From the NCBI GenBank assembly GCA_965221505.1, contig CBDCSI010000001.1, positions 806,001-870,000 of the forward strand: DNA of 64,000 nt. Direction: 5' to 3'. Both the position numbers and the translations under genes were made by a program. This stretch comes from CAZPXZ01 sp965221505. GTDB taxonomy: Bacteria; Pseudomonadota; Alphaproteobacteria; Rhodobacterales; CAZPXZ01. This document shows positions 24,101 to 36,100 of the stretch, one piece after another (the stretch's first letter is position 1; every line of letters begins with the position of its first letter). The notes under the pieces were generated by a model. The model was not told the origin of the DNA and ran no database searches. It saw nothing but the letters and a program-made list of their open reading frames with translations.

Positions 24101-27100
24101 GTGACGGCTTCGGGCGGCGATCTGGCGGGTCTGAACGGGACGGTGACGCTGGAACTGGCAGACGGGCGGGACATCGAGGACCTTTTCGGTAACCCGCTCG
24201 CGATCGCGGCTCCGGGCGGCGGGATTCTCGACACGATCGTCGTGGACAACGCCAGGCCGAGCGTGGCCTTGCACGGAATGCCGCCGCAAACGACGGGCGC
24301 GTTCGAGGTAACCGCGACCTTCTCGGAAGAGGTGAGCGACTTCACGGCCGGCGATATCGCGGTAATCGGCGGGACGGCGACGAACTTCGCTCCCAGTTCG
24401 AGCGACGATCTGTCGTATACGGCGACCATCACGCCCGGAGCGGACTACACGGTGTCGATCGCCGCGGATGCCGCATGGGATGCGGCAGGCAACGGCAATA
24501 CGGCGACGTCTGCGTCCGGGCGGTTCGTCAGCGACGCCGTCGCGCCTACCGTGGCCTCGATCGTCCGGCAGTCGCCTGCCGCGTCGCCGACCGTCGCCGA
24601 CAGCGTGACGTGGCGCGTGACGTTCTCCGAGTCGGTCGCCGACGTGGATGCCACAGATTTCGCCGTGAGCGGCACGACGGCCGGCCTGGCGGTTTCGACG
24701 AGCGGGAGTTCCGGCCGGGAGTACGACGTTACGGCCTCGGGCGGCGATCTGGCAGCGGCGAACGCAGCGGTCACGCTCGCCTTCGCAGCGGGACAGGATA
24801 TCCGGGATCTGGCCGGAAACGCGTTAGCGGACACGACGCCGACCGGCGCCGACGAGAGCGTCTACGAATTGGACAACAAGGCGCCGGCGGTGGCGTCGGT
24901 GGAGCGACTGACGCCCGCCATGTCGCCGACGAACGCCGACAGCGTGACGTGGAGGGTGACGTTCTCCGAGGCGGTCCGCGACGTGGACGGGGCGGACTTC
25001 ACCGTTAGCGGAACGACAGCGGACGTGACGGTTGCGGCGAACGGGTCCTCCGGGCGCGAGTACGACGTCACGGCGGCCGGCGGCGATCTGGCCGGACTGG
25101 AGAATGCGGTGACGCTGCGCTTTTCGGCTGGGCAGAGCGTCAAGGATCCGGCCGGCAACGCATTGACCGACACGACGCCGAGCGGCATCGACGGTTCGAC
25201 CTACTTGATGGACAACACCGGACCGAGCGTTTCCGTGAGCGGGGTGCCGAAACGGGCAACGAACGCGTTCATGGTGACCATCACGTTTTCGGAACCGGTA
25301 CGCGATTTCGATGCCAGGGACCTTGCGGTTACCGGCGGGACAGCGACGGCATTCACCCGGAGTCCGTCCGACGACACCGTGTATACGGCTGTGATCACCC
25401 CGAACGCGGACTACACGGTTGCGGTTGCGGCAAACTCGGCGCGCGACGCGGCCGGAAACGGGAACGCGGCGGTTCTCGCCACGGGCGAATACGCCAGCGA
25501 CACCGTCGCGCCGACGGTGATTTCCGTCACCCGCCTGTCGCCTTCCTCGACGATCACCGGCGCCGACAGCCTCACATGGCGGGTGACGTTCTCCGAGGGA
25601 GTGCGAGACGTCGACGCTGCCGACTTCGCCGTGAGCGGGACGACGGCGACGCTGGCGCTCGCGACGAACTGGATTTCGAACAGCGAGTACGACGTTACGG
25701 CGTCGGGCGGCGACCTGGCCGAACTGAACGCCATGGTGGCGCTGACCTTCGCGTCCGGACAGGACATCGAGGATGCGGCCGGCAACGCGTTGACGAACAC
25801 GGTGCCGAGCGGAGTCGAGGACAACGTCTATTCGGTGGACAACGCCGCGCCGACCGTCGTTTCCGTAACCCGCCTGTCGCCGTCTGCGTCGCCGACCAGC
25901 GCCGACAGCGTTACGTGGCGGGTCACCTTCTCCGAGGACGTGCGCGAGGTCGACGGGTCCGACTTCGTCCTGGTCGGTACGACGGCGAGCCTGGCGGTAG
26001 CGGCGAACGGGAGCTCCGCACGCGCATACGACGTGACCGCGTCGGACGGCGATCTGGCGGGATTGAGCGGAAGGGTCACGCTCGCCTTCGCTTCGGGACA
26101 GGATATCGAGGACCTGGCAGGCCATGCGCTGGCGAACGCGACGCCGCGCGACACCGCCGACGACACCTACGTTCTGGATAACGCCGCACCGACCGTGGCG
26201 TCGATCACGCGCCTGGAGCCGCCGTCTTCGCCGACTGCCGCGGACGGCGTCACGTGGCGGGTGACGTTTTCGGAGGGCGTGAGCGAGGTCGATGCGGCCG
26301 ACTTCAGCGTCAGCGGGACGTCGGCGGACTTGGCGGTCGAGGCGAACGGCAATTCGACCCACGAATACGATGTGACGGCGTCGGGCGGCGATCTCATCGA
26401 TCTGGATGCGCCGGTGACGCTGTCCTTTGCGAGCGGACAGGACGTCGAGGATCTGGCGGGCAACGCACTGACGAATACGACGCCGGTCGGCAGGAACGAC
26501 AACGACTACGTCCTGGACAACACGGCGCCGAGGGTCTCGTCGATCTCTCTTCGTTCTCCGTCGGCGTCGGTGACGAACGCAGACCGTGTCGTGTGGCGGG
26601 TGACGTTCTCCGAGGACGTGCGCGAGGTCGACGCGACGGACTTCGACGCGAGCGGAACGACGGCGCCGCTGACGGTTGCGGCGAACGGAAATTCGACCCG
26701 CGAGTATGACGTTGCGGCGACTGGAGGCGATCTGGCCGGGCTCGACGGGCCGCTTGCGCTAACCGTCAGGAGCGGAGGGATCACGGATCGAGCCGGCAAC
26801 CTGCTGGCGGACCCGACGCCGAGCGGCACGAACGACGACACGATCCTGATGGACAACACGGCGCCGACGGTGGGCTCGGTCGCCCGCCTGTCGCCGACCG
26901 ATTCGCCGACCGATGCGGACAGCGTGACCTGGCGGGTGACGTTCTCGGAAGCCGTCCGCGGTGCGGATGCCGCAGACTTCGCCGTGAGCGGATCGACGGC
27001 GACGCTGGCGATCGCGGCGAACGGGTCTTCGAACCGCGAATTCGACGTGACGGCGTCGGGCGGCGATCTTGCCGGCCTGAACGGGACGGTGACCCTGGCG

Positions 27101-30100
27101 TTCGCGACCGGGCAGGATATCGAGGATCTGGTCGGAAACGCGTTCTCGGGCACGATACAGGACGGCGGCAGCGGCAGTGCGTATGTCGTCGACAACGCTG
27201 CGCCGACCGTTGCGTCGATCTCGCGTCAGGCTCCGTCGTCGTCGCCGACCAATGCAGACAGCGTGACCTGGCGCGTGACGTTCACTGAGGCGGTCAGCGG
27301 GGTCGATGCGGCCGACTTCAGCGTAAACGGAACGACGGCGACGCTGGAGGTCGCGGCGAACGGGAACTCGGCCCTGGAGTTCGACGTGACGGCGTCGGGC
27401 GGCGATCTGGCCGGGCTCGACGGGACGGTGAGGCTGGCCCTTGCGGCAGACGCGGGTATCGAGGATCTGCTCGGACATGCGCTGACGGTCACGACTCCGA
27501 GCGGTTCCGGCGCGAGCGCCTACATGATGGACAACACGGGGCCGATCGTGACCCTGAGCGGAGTTCCGACACAGACGAATCAGGCATTCACCGTGACGTT
27601 CACGATCGACGAGGAGGCGAGCGGATTCGCCGAATCGGACGTTTCGGCGACTGGAGCGACCGTCTCGAACTTCGCCCAGGACCCGGACGATACGGGGGTC
27701 CACACGGCGACGGTCACCCCGAGCGCGGACTTCACGGTCGCCGTCGCCGCCGGGGCTGTGACCGATGCGGTGGGCAACGGCAACGCCGCGGTGTCCGCTT
27801 CGGGGCAGTACGCGACCGACGCGACGGCGCCGAGGGTGACCTCGATCGTGCGCCGGTCTCCGTCCGCGTCGCCGACGAACGCGGACTCGGTGACCTGGCG
27901 GGTGACCTTCTCGGAAGGCGTGAGCGACGTGGACGCGTCGGACTTCGAGGCGAGCGGAACGACGGCGCTCCTGTCGGTGTCGGCGAACGGGAATTCGACC
28001 AGCGAGTTCGACGTGACGGCGTCGGGCGGCGACCTGGCCGGGGCGAACGCGACCGTGACGCTGAACTTCGCCGAGGGCCAGGACATCGAAGACGCGGCCG
28101 GCAATCCGCTGACGAACGCGACGCCGACCGGCACCGACCAGAGCGCCTATGTCCTCGACAACGTTGCGCCGACCGTCTCCTCCGTCGCCCGCAAGACGCC
28201 CGCTTCGTCGCCGACTTCCGCCGACTCGCTGACCTGGCGGGTGACGTTCTCCGAAGCCGTCAGCGACGTGGACGCCTCGGACTTCGAGGCGACCGGAACG
28301 ACCGCGGTCCTTTCGGTTGCCGCCGACGGCAGCTCGAAGCTCGAGTATGACGTGACGGCGTCGGGCGGCGATCTGGCGGACCTGGACGCGACGGTGACTC
28401 TGTCCTTCGCGAGCGGACAGGACATCGAGGACCTGGCAGGCAACGCGCTGGCGAACACGACGCCGGGGGATACGGACGAGAGCGGGTTCGTCGTGGACAA
28501 CGCGGAACCGACCGTGGTTTCGATCGCGCGACTGACGCCCGGGTCGTCTCCGACCGCAGAGGACAGCGTGATCTGGCGGGTGACGCTCTCGGAGGCCGTT
28601 CGCGGGGTCGGCCCGGAGGACTTCGGCCTCGAGGGGACGACGGCGAGCGCTTCGGTTGCGCCGAGCGGGAGTTCGAACGCCGAATACGACGTGACAGCGT
28701 CGGGCGGCGATCTGGCCGGTCTGGACGGGACGGTGACGCTGTCCTTCGCAAGCGAACACGACGTCGAGGATCTGGCGGGCAACGCACTGACGACCACGAC
28801 GCCGAGCGGCACAGACGACAGCTCCTATGTCGTGGACAACGCCGCGCCGACGGTTTTCTCCATCGTGAGGCAGACGCCGTCGTCGTCGCCGACCGGGGCG
28901 GACAGCCTGACCTGGCGGGTGACGTTCTCAGAAGGCGTGAGGGAGGTTGGCGAGACGGACTTCAGCGTCGCCGGGACGACGGCGAGCGTTTCGGTCGCCG
29001 CGAACGGCGCCTCGGCCCGGGAGTGGGACGTGACGGCGTCGGGCGGCGATCTGGCGGATCTGGACGCGACGGTGACGCTCTCCTTCGCGACCGGGCAGGA
29101 CATCGAGGATCTGGCCGGCAACGCGCTCACGAGCGCGACGCCGGGCGGCAGCGACGAGAGCACGGTTGTCGTCGACAACACGGCGCCGACGGTTTCCTCG
29201 ATTTCGCTCCGGACGCCGTCGTCGTCTCCCACCAAGGCGGACAGCGTGACATGGAGGGTGACGTTCTCGGAAGCCGTCGGCCAGGTGGACGCGACCGATT
29301 TCGGCGTAAGCGGAACGACGGCGACGCTGGCGGTCGCGGCGAGCGGTGACTCGAAGCGCGACTACGACGTCACTGCAACCGGCGGCGACCTGGTCGGGCT
29401 GAACGGAACCGTGACGCTGGCCTTCGCGACCGGATATCACGTCGAGGATCTGGCGGGCAACGCGCTGTCGGACGCGACGCCGGGCGACGCCGGCGAGAGC
29501 TCCTTCGTCGTTGACAACGCCCCGCCGACGGTAGAGTCGATCGTGCGCCAGTCGCCGTCCGCTTCGCCGACCGACTCCGACGCGCTGACCTGGCGGGTGA
29601 CCTTCTCCGAGGACGTGCGCAACGTCGGTTCGGAGGACTTCAGCGCAGGCGGGACGACGGCGGACGTCACGGTCGTCGCGAACGGGGACTCGACGCGCGA
29701 ATACGACGTCACCGCATCCGGCGGCGACCTGGCCGGGCTGGACGGCACGGTGACGCTGACGCTGGCTGCCGGACAGAACGTCGAGGACGTCGCCGGCAAC
29801 GCGCTGACGAAGACCACGCCGAGCGGAGCCGGCGACAACGCCTACGTCGTGGACAACACCCGGCCGAGCGTGAGCCTGACCGGCGTGCCGACGCAGACGG
29901 ACCGGGCCTTTACGGCGACGATGACGTTCTCGGAGGAGGTAAGCGGTTTCGCTTCCTCGGACGTTTCCGTGACCGGCGGGACGATGACGAGTTTCGCACC
30001 GCATCCGACCGACGACAGGACGTATACGGCTACGGTCACGCCGCTCGCGAATTTCACCGTCGAGATCGCGGAGAATGCAGCGACCGATGCCGCGGGCAAC

Positions 30101-33100
30101 GGCAACGTCGGGGCGGCGGCGTCCGGCCGGTTCGCGGCGGACGCAACGGCGCCGACCGTGTCCTCGATCGTTCGCCGGACGCCGCCCGCCTCGCCGACCG
30201 CAGCGGACAGGTTGACCTGGCGGGTGACGTTCGAGGAGGGCGTACAAGGGGTAGACGCTTCGGACTTCGAGGCGAACGGAACGACCGCGACCCTGAGCGT
30301 CGCCCGGTACGGGAGTTCGACCACCGTGTACGACGTGACAGCGTCGGGCGGCGATCTCGCCTCCCTGAACGCGACGGTTACCCTGAGCCTTTCCGAGGGA
30401 CACGACATCGAGGATCTGTCCGGCAACGCGCTGACGGTCACGACCCCCACCGGAGGCGACGACAGCGCCTACGTCGTGGACAACGCCGCGCCTACCGTGT
30501 CCTCGATCGCGCGGCAGACGCCCACCGCCTCCGTTACCGACGCGGACAGCGTGACCTGGCGGGTGGCGTTCTCCGAGAGCGTGCGCGGGGTCGGGGCGGC
30601 CGACTTCCGCGTGAGCGGAACGACGGCGACCCTGACGGTCGCAGCGAGCGGGAGTTCGACCCGCGAATACGACGTGACGGCGTCGGGCGGCGATCTGGCC
30701 GGGCTGAGCGCGACGGTGAGCCTGGCGTTCGCGGCCAGACAGGACGTCGAGGATCCGGCCGGCAACGCGCTGGCGAGCACGACGCCGACCGGCAGGAACG
30801 AGAACGCGTTCGTCGTCGACAACACGGCGCCGACGGTGGCGTCGATCGCGCTTGCCACCCCGTCCGCGTCGCCGACGGATGCGGACAGCCTCACGTGGCG
30901 GGTGACGTTCTCCGAAGACGTGCGCGAGGTCGACGCGACCGACTTCCGTGCGGAAGGAACGACGGCGACGCTCGCTGTCGGAGCGAAGGACGGCTCGGCC
31001 CGCGCGTACGACGTGACCGCCTCGGGCGGCGATCTCGCCGGCCTGAACGGGACGGTGACGCTCGCCTTCGCGAGCGGCCAGGACATCGAGGATCTGGTGG
31101 GCAACCCGCTGACTTCCACGAATCCTACCGGAGCGAACGAAGGCGCGGTCGTGGTGGACAACGCCGCGCCGACCGTGACTTCGATCGAGCCCCGGACCCC
31201 TTCCGAAGGTCCGACCAACGCGGACACGTTGACCTGGCGGGTCGCCTTTTCCGAGAGCGTACGAGGAGTCGGCGCGGCCGATTTCACCCTCGGCGGATCG
31301 ACGGCGAACCTGACGGTCGCCGTCAGCGAGGACTCGAGCAGCGACTACGACGTGACGGCTTGGGGCGGCGATCTCGCGGGGCTGAGCGGGACGGTGACGC
31401 TGTCCTTCGCGAGCGGCCAGGACGTCGAGGATCGGGTCGGCCATGCGCTGACGAGCACGACGCCCAGCGGAACCGACCGCAACGCGTACGTCCTGGACAA
31501 CGCCGCGCCGACCGTGACCTCGATCCGGCGTCAGTCGCCGTCGTCGTCTCCGACTTCCGCAGACGGCGTGACGTGGCGGGTGTCGTTCTCCGAGGACGTT
31601 CGCAACGTCGACGAGACCGATTTCAGCGTGAGCGGGACGACGGCGACCCTGTCGGTCGCCGCGAACGGGAGTTCGATCCGCGAGTACGACGTCACGGCTT
31701 CGGGCGGCGATCTTGCCGGACTGGACGCGACGGTTACCCTGTCCTTCGCGAGCGGGCAAGACGTCGAGGACTTGACCGGCAACGCGCTGACCGCCACGAC
31801 GCCGAGCGGCACGTACGACAGCACGTACCTCATGGACAACTCCGCGCCGATCGTGGCTTCGGTCGCGCGCCAGTCGCCCTCGTCGTCGCCGACGAACCTC
31901 GACAGCGTGACGTGGCGCGTGACGTTCTCCGAGGGCGTGAGCGAGGTAGACGAGACGGACTTCGCCGTCAGCGGAACGACGGCGGCGCTGGCCGTCGCGG
32001 CGAAGGGGAGCCTGAAGCGCGAATACGACGTGACGGCGTCAGGCGGCGATTTGGCCGATCTCGACGCGGCGGTGACGCTGTCTCTCGCGAGCGGCCAGGA
32101 CATCGAGGACCTGGCCGGCAACGCGCTCGCGAGCACGACGCCGAACTGGATCGACGACGACACGTACGCCATGGACAACGCAGGGCCTCGCGTGGCATCG
32201 ATCGTGCGCCAGTCGCCCTCGGCATCGCCGACCGCTGCGGACAGCGTGACCTGGCGGGTGACGTTCTCCGAGGGCGTGAGAGAGGTGGACGAGACGGACT
32301 TCGGCGTGAGCGGAACTACGGCGACGCTCAAGGTCGCGGCGAGCGGGAGCTCGAACCGCGAATACGACGTAACCGCGTCCGGCGGCGATCTGGCGGATCT
32401 GGACTCGACGGTGACGCTTTTCTTCGCGAGCGGTCAGGACGTCGAGGATCTGGTCGGCAACGCGTTGACCGACACGACCCCGAGCGGCACGAACGACGAC
32501 GCCTTCGTCATGGACAACACCGCGCCGGGCGTGGTCTCGATCGAGAGACAGTCGCCCTCTGCGACGCCCACCAACGCGGATAGCGTGACCTGGCGGGTGA
32601 CGTTCTCCGAAGGCGTGCGCGAGGTGGACGAGACGGACTTCGGCGTGGACGGGACGACGGCGACCCTGACGGTCGCGGCGAACGGTAGTTCGACCTCCGA
32701 ATACGACGTGACCGCCTCGGGCGGCGATCTGGCCGGGCTTAGCGGGACGGTGACGCTGTCCTTCGCGAGCGGTCAGGACATCGAGGATCTGGCCGGCAAC
32801 GCGTTGACGAACACGGCCCCGCGCGGGGCCGACGACGACACGTTCGTCATGGACAACGTCGCGCCGGGCGTGGTCTCGATCACGCGTCAGACGCCCTCGT
32901 CTTCGCCGACCGCCGCGGACAGCGTGACCTGGCGGGTCACGTTCTCCGAGGGCGTGAGAAAAGTGGACGAGACGGATTTCGGCGTGAGCGGGACGACGGC
33001 GACGCTTGCGGTCGCGGCGAACGGGAGTTCGACCGCCGAATTCGACGTGACGGCGTCGGGCGGCGATCTGGCAGGGCTTAGCGCGACGGTGACGCTGTCC

Positions 33101-36100
33101 TTCGCGAGTGATCGGGACGTCGAGGATCTGGCCGGCAACGCGTTGACGAACACGACGCCGAGCGGGACCGACGACGACACGTTCGTACTGGACAACACCG
33201 CGCCGACCGTGTCCCTGAGCGGCGTACCGACGCAGGCGACCGACGCGTTCACGGTAACGATGACGTTCTCGGAGGAGGTGGACGGCTTCGAGGCCGGCGA
33301 CGTTGCGGCAACGGGCGGGACGGTGTCGAACTTCGCGCAGAGCGCGACCGAGAGCACGGTGTATACGGCGACGGTTACGCCGAGCGCGGACTTCACGGTA
33401 TCGGTCGCGGCGGACGTCGCGCGGGATGCGGCGGGCAACGGCAACGAAGCGACGTCGGCGTCCGGCCGGTTCGAGTCCGACGCCACTGCGCCGAGCGTGG
33501 TCTCGATCGCGCGTCACACGCCCTCGTCGTCGCCGACGAACGCGGACAGCGTGACCTGGAGGGTGACGTTCTCCGAAGGGGTTAGCGAGGTGGACGAGAC
33601 GGATTTCGGCGTTTCCGGCACGACGGCGACGCTGGCCGTGGCCGCGAACGCGAGTTCGACGAGCGAGTACGACGTGACCGCCTCGGGCGGCGATCTAGCC
33701 GGGCTGAACGATACCGTAACGTTGTCGTTCGTAAGCGATCAGGACATCGAAGACGTCGCCGGAAACCCGCTGACCGACACGACGCCGGAGGGAAGGAACG
33801 AAACCGCCTACGTCATGGACAACGCTGCGCCGACCGTGACCTTGATCGTGCGCCAGACGCCGGCGACATCGCCGACCGCCGCGGACAGCGTGACCTGGCG
33901 GGTGACGTTCTCCGAGAGCGTGAGCGAGGTGGACGAGACGGACTTCGGCGTAGGCGGCACGACCGCGACGCTGGCGGTGGCCGCGAACGGGAGTTCGAAC
34001 CGCGAATACGACGTGACCGCTTCGGGCGGCGACCTGCCCGGGCTGAACGACACCGTGACGCTTTCCTTCGTGCAGGGACAGGACGTCGAGGACCTGGCCG
34101 GCAACGCGCTGACGAACACGACCCCGAGCGAGACGAGCGAAGACACGTACGTCCTCGACAACGCGGCACCGAGCGTGGTCTCGATCGCGCGTCAGACGCC
34201 CTCCGCGTCGCCGACTGCCGCGGACAGCGTGACCTGGCGGGTGACGTTCTCCGAAGGCGTGAGAGGGGTGGACGAGACGGACTTCGGCGTCGACGGGACG
34301 ACGGCGACCCTGGCGGTCGCGGCGAACGGGAGTTCGACGAGCGAATACGACGTGACCGCCTCGGGCGGCGATCTGGCCGATCTGAACGCCGAGGTGACGC
34401 TCTCGTTCTCGAGCGCGCAGGTCGTCGAGGACCTGGCCGGCAACGCATTGACCGACACGACCCCGAGCGACAGGAACGAGACTGCGTTCGTCGTCGACAA
34501 CGCCGCGCCGGGCGTCGCTTCGATCGCACGCCAGACGCCCTCGTCGTCGCCGACAAGCGCAGACAGCGTGACCTGGCGGGTGACGTTCTCCGAAGGCGTG
34601 CGCGAGGTGGACGAGACGGATTTCGGCATTGCCGGCACGACGGCGACGCTGGCCGTGGCTGCGAACGCGAGTTCGAAGAGCGAGTACGACGTGACCGCCA
34701 CGGGCGGCGATCTGGCCGGTCTGGACGCGACGGTGACACTCTCCTTCGCGAGCGGGCAGAACGTCGAGGATCTGGCCGGCAACCCGTTGACGGAGACGAC
34801 CCCGAGCGGCACGAACGACGACACGTTCGTCGTCGACAACGCGGCGCCGGGCGTGGTCTCGATCGTGCGCCTGACGCCGGCGACGTCCCCCACGGCCGCG
34901 GACATCGTGACCTGGCGGGTGACGTTCTCCGAGGGCGTGAGCGAGGTGGACGAGACGGATTTCGGCGTCGGCGGCACGACCGCGACGCTGGCCGTGGCTG
35001 CGAACGGGAGTTCGACCCGCGAATACGACGTGACCGCCTCTGGCGGGGATCTGGCCGGGCTGAACGACACCGTGACGCTGTCCTTCGCGCCGGAACAGGA
35101 TATCGAGGATCTGGCCGGCAACCCGTTGACGAGCACGACCCCGAGCGGCACGAACGACGACACGTTCGTCGTCGACAACGCCGCGCCGGGCGTGGTCTCG
35201 ATCGCGCGTCAGTCGCCCTTGTCGTCGCCGACCGCCGCGGACAGCGTGACCTGGCGGGTTAAGTTCTCCGAAGACGTGACCGGGGTGGATAAGACGGACT
35301 TCGGGGTCGACGGGACGACGGCGACGCTGGCGGTCGCGGCGAACGGGAGTTCGATCCGCGAATACGACGTGACCGCATCGGGCGGCGATCTTGCCGGACT
35401 GGACGCGACGGTGACGCTGTCCTTCGCGAGCGGGCAGGACGTCGAGGACCTGGCCGGCAACCCGTTGACAATCACGACCCCGAGCGGCACGAACGACGAC
35501 ACGTACGCGATGGACAATACTGCCCCCGGGGTGGTGTCGGTCGCTCGACAGACGCCGGCGACGTCCCCCACGGACGCGGACAGCATGACGTGGCGGGTGA
35601 CGTTCTCCGAAGACGTGCGCGAGGTGGACGAGACGGACTTCGGCGTCGACGGAACGACCGCGACGCTGGCGGTCGCCGCGAACGGAAGCTCGACCCGCGA
35701 ATACGACGTGACGGCCTCGGGCGGCGATCTGGCCGGGCTGAACGACACCGTGACGCTGTCCTTCGCGCAGGGACAGGACATCGAGGATCTGGCCGGCAAC
35801 CCGTTGACGAGCACGACCCCGAGCGGCACGAACGACGACACGTTCGTCGTCGACAACGCCGCGCCGGGCGTGGTCACGATCTTGCGTCAGACGCCATCCG
35901 CGTCGCCGACCCCCGCGGACAGCCTGACTTGGCGGGTGACGTTCTCCGAGGACGTGCGCGGGGTGGACGAGACGGACTTTGGCGTCGACGGAACGACGGC
36001 GACTCTGTCGGTCGCGGCGAACGGGAGTTCGACTCGCGAATACGACGTGACCGCTTCGGGCGGCGATCTGGCCGGGCTGAACGACACCGTGACGTTGTCC

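Noticed and set aside
19136..24289. Antisense open frame of 1,717 codons (similar ones at 33695-38395, 55717-60426, 28928-31759)
   Set aside because: They lie wholly opposite the repeat arrays, repeat with the same period, and give Arg/His/Val-rich low-complexity proteins. GC-rich codon bias of the sense gene keeps this frame free of stops. No start signals or motifs.
30895..32583. Sense-strand alternative frame of 562 codons
   Set aside because: It is an Arg/Asp/Gly-rich shadow of the A modules in another frame, repeated each 339 bp, with no independent start signal.
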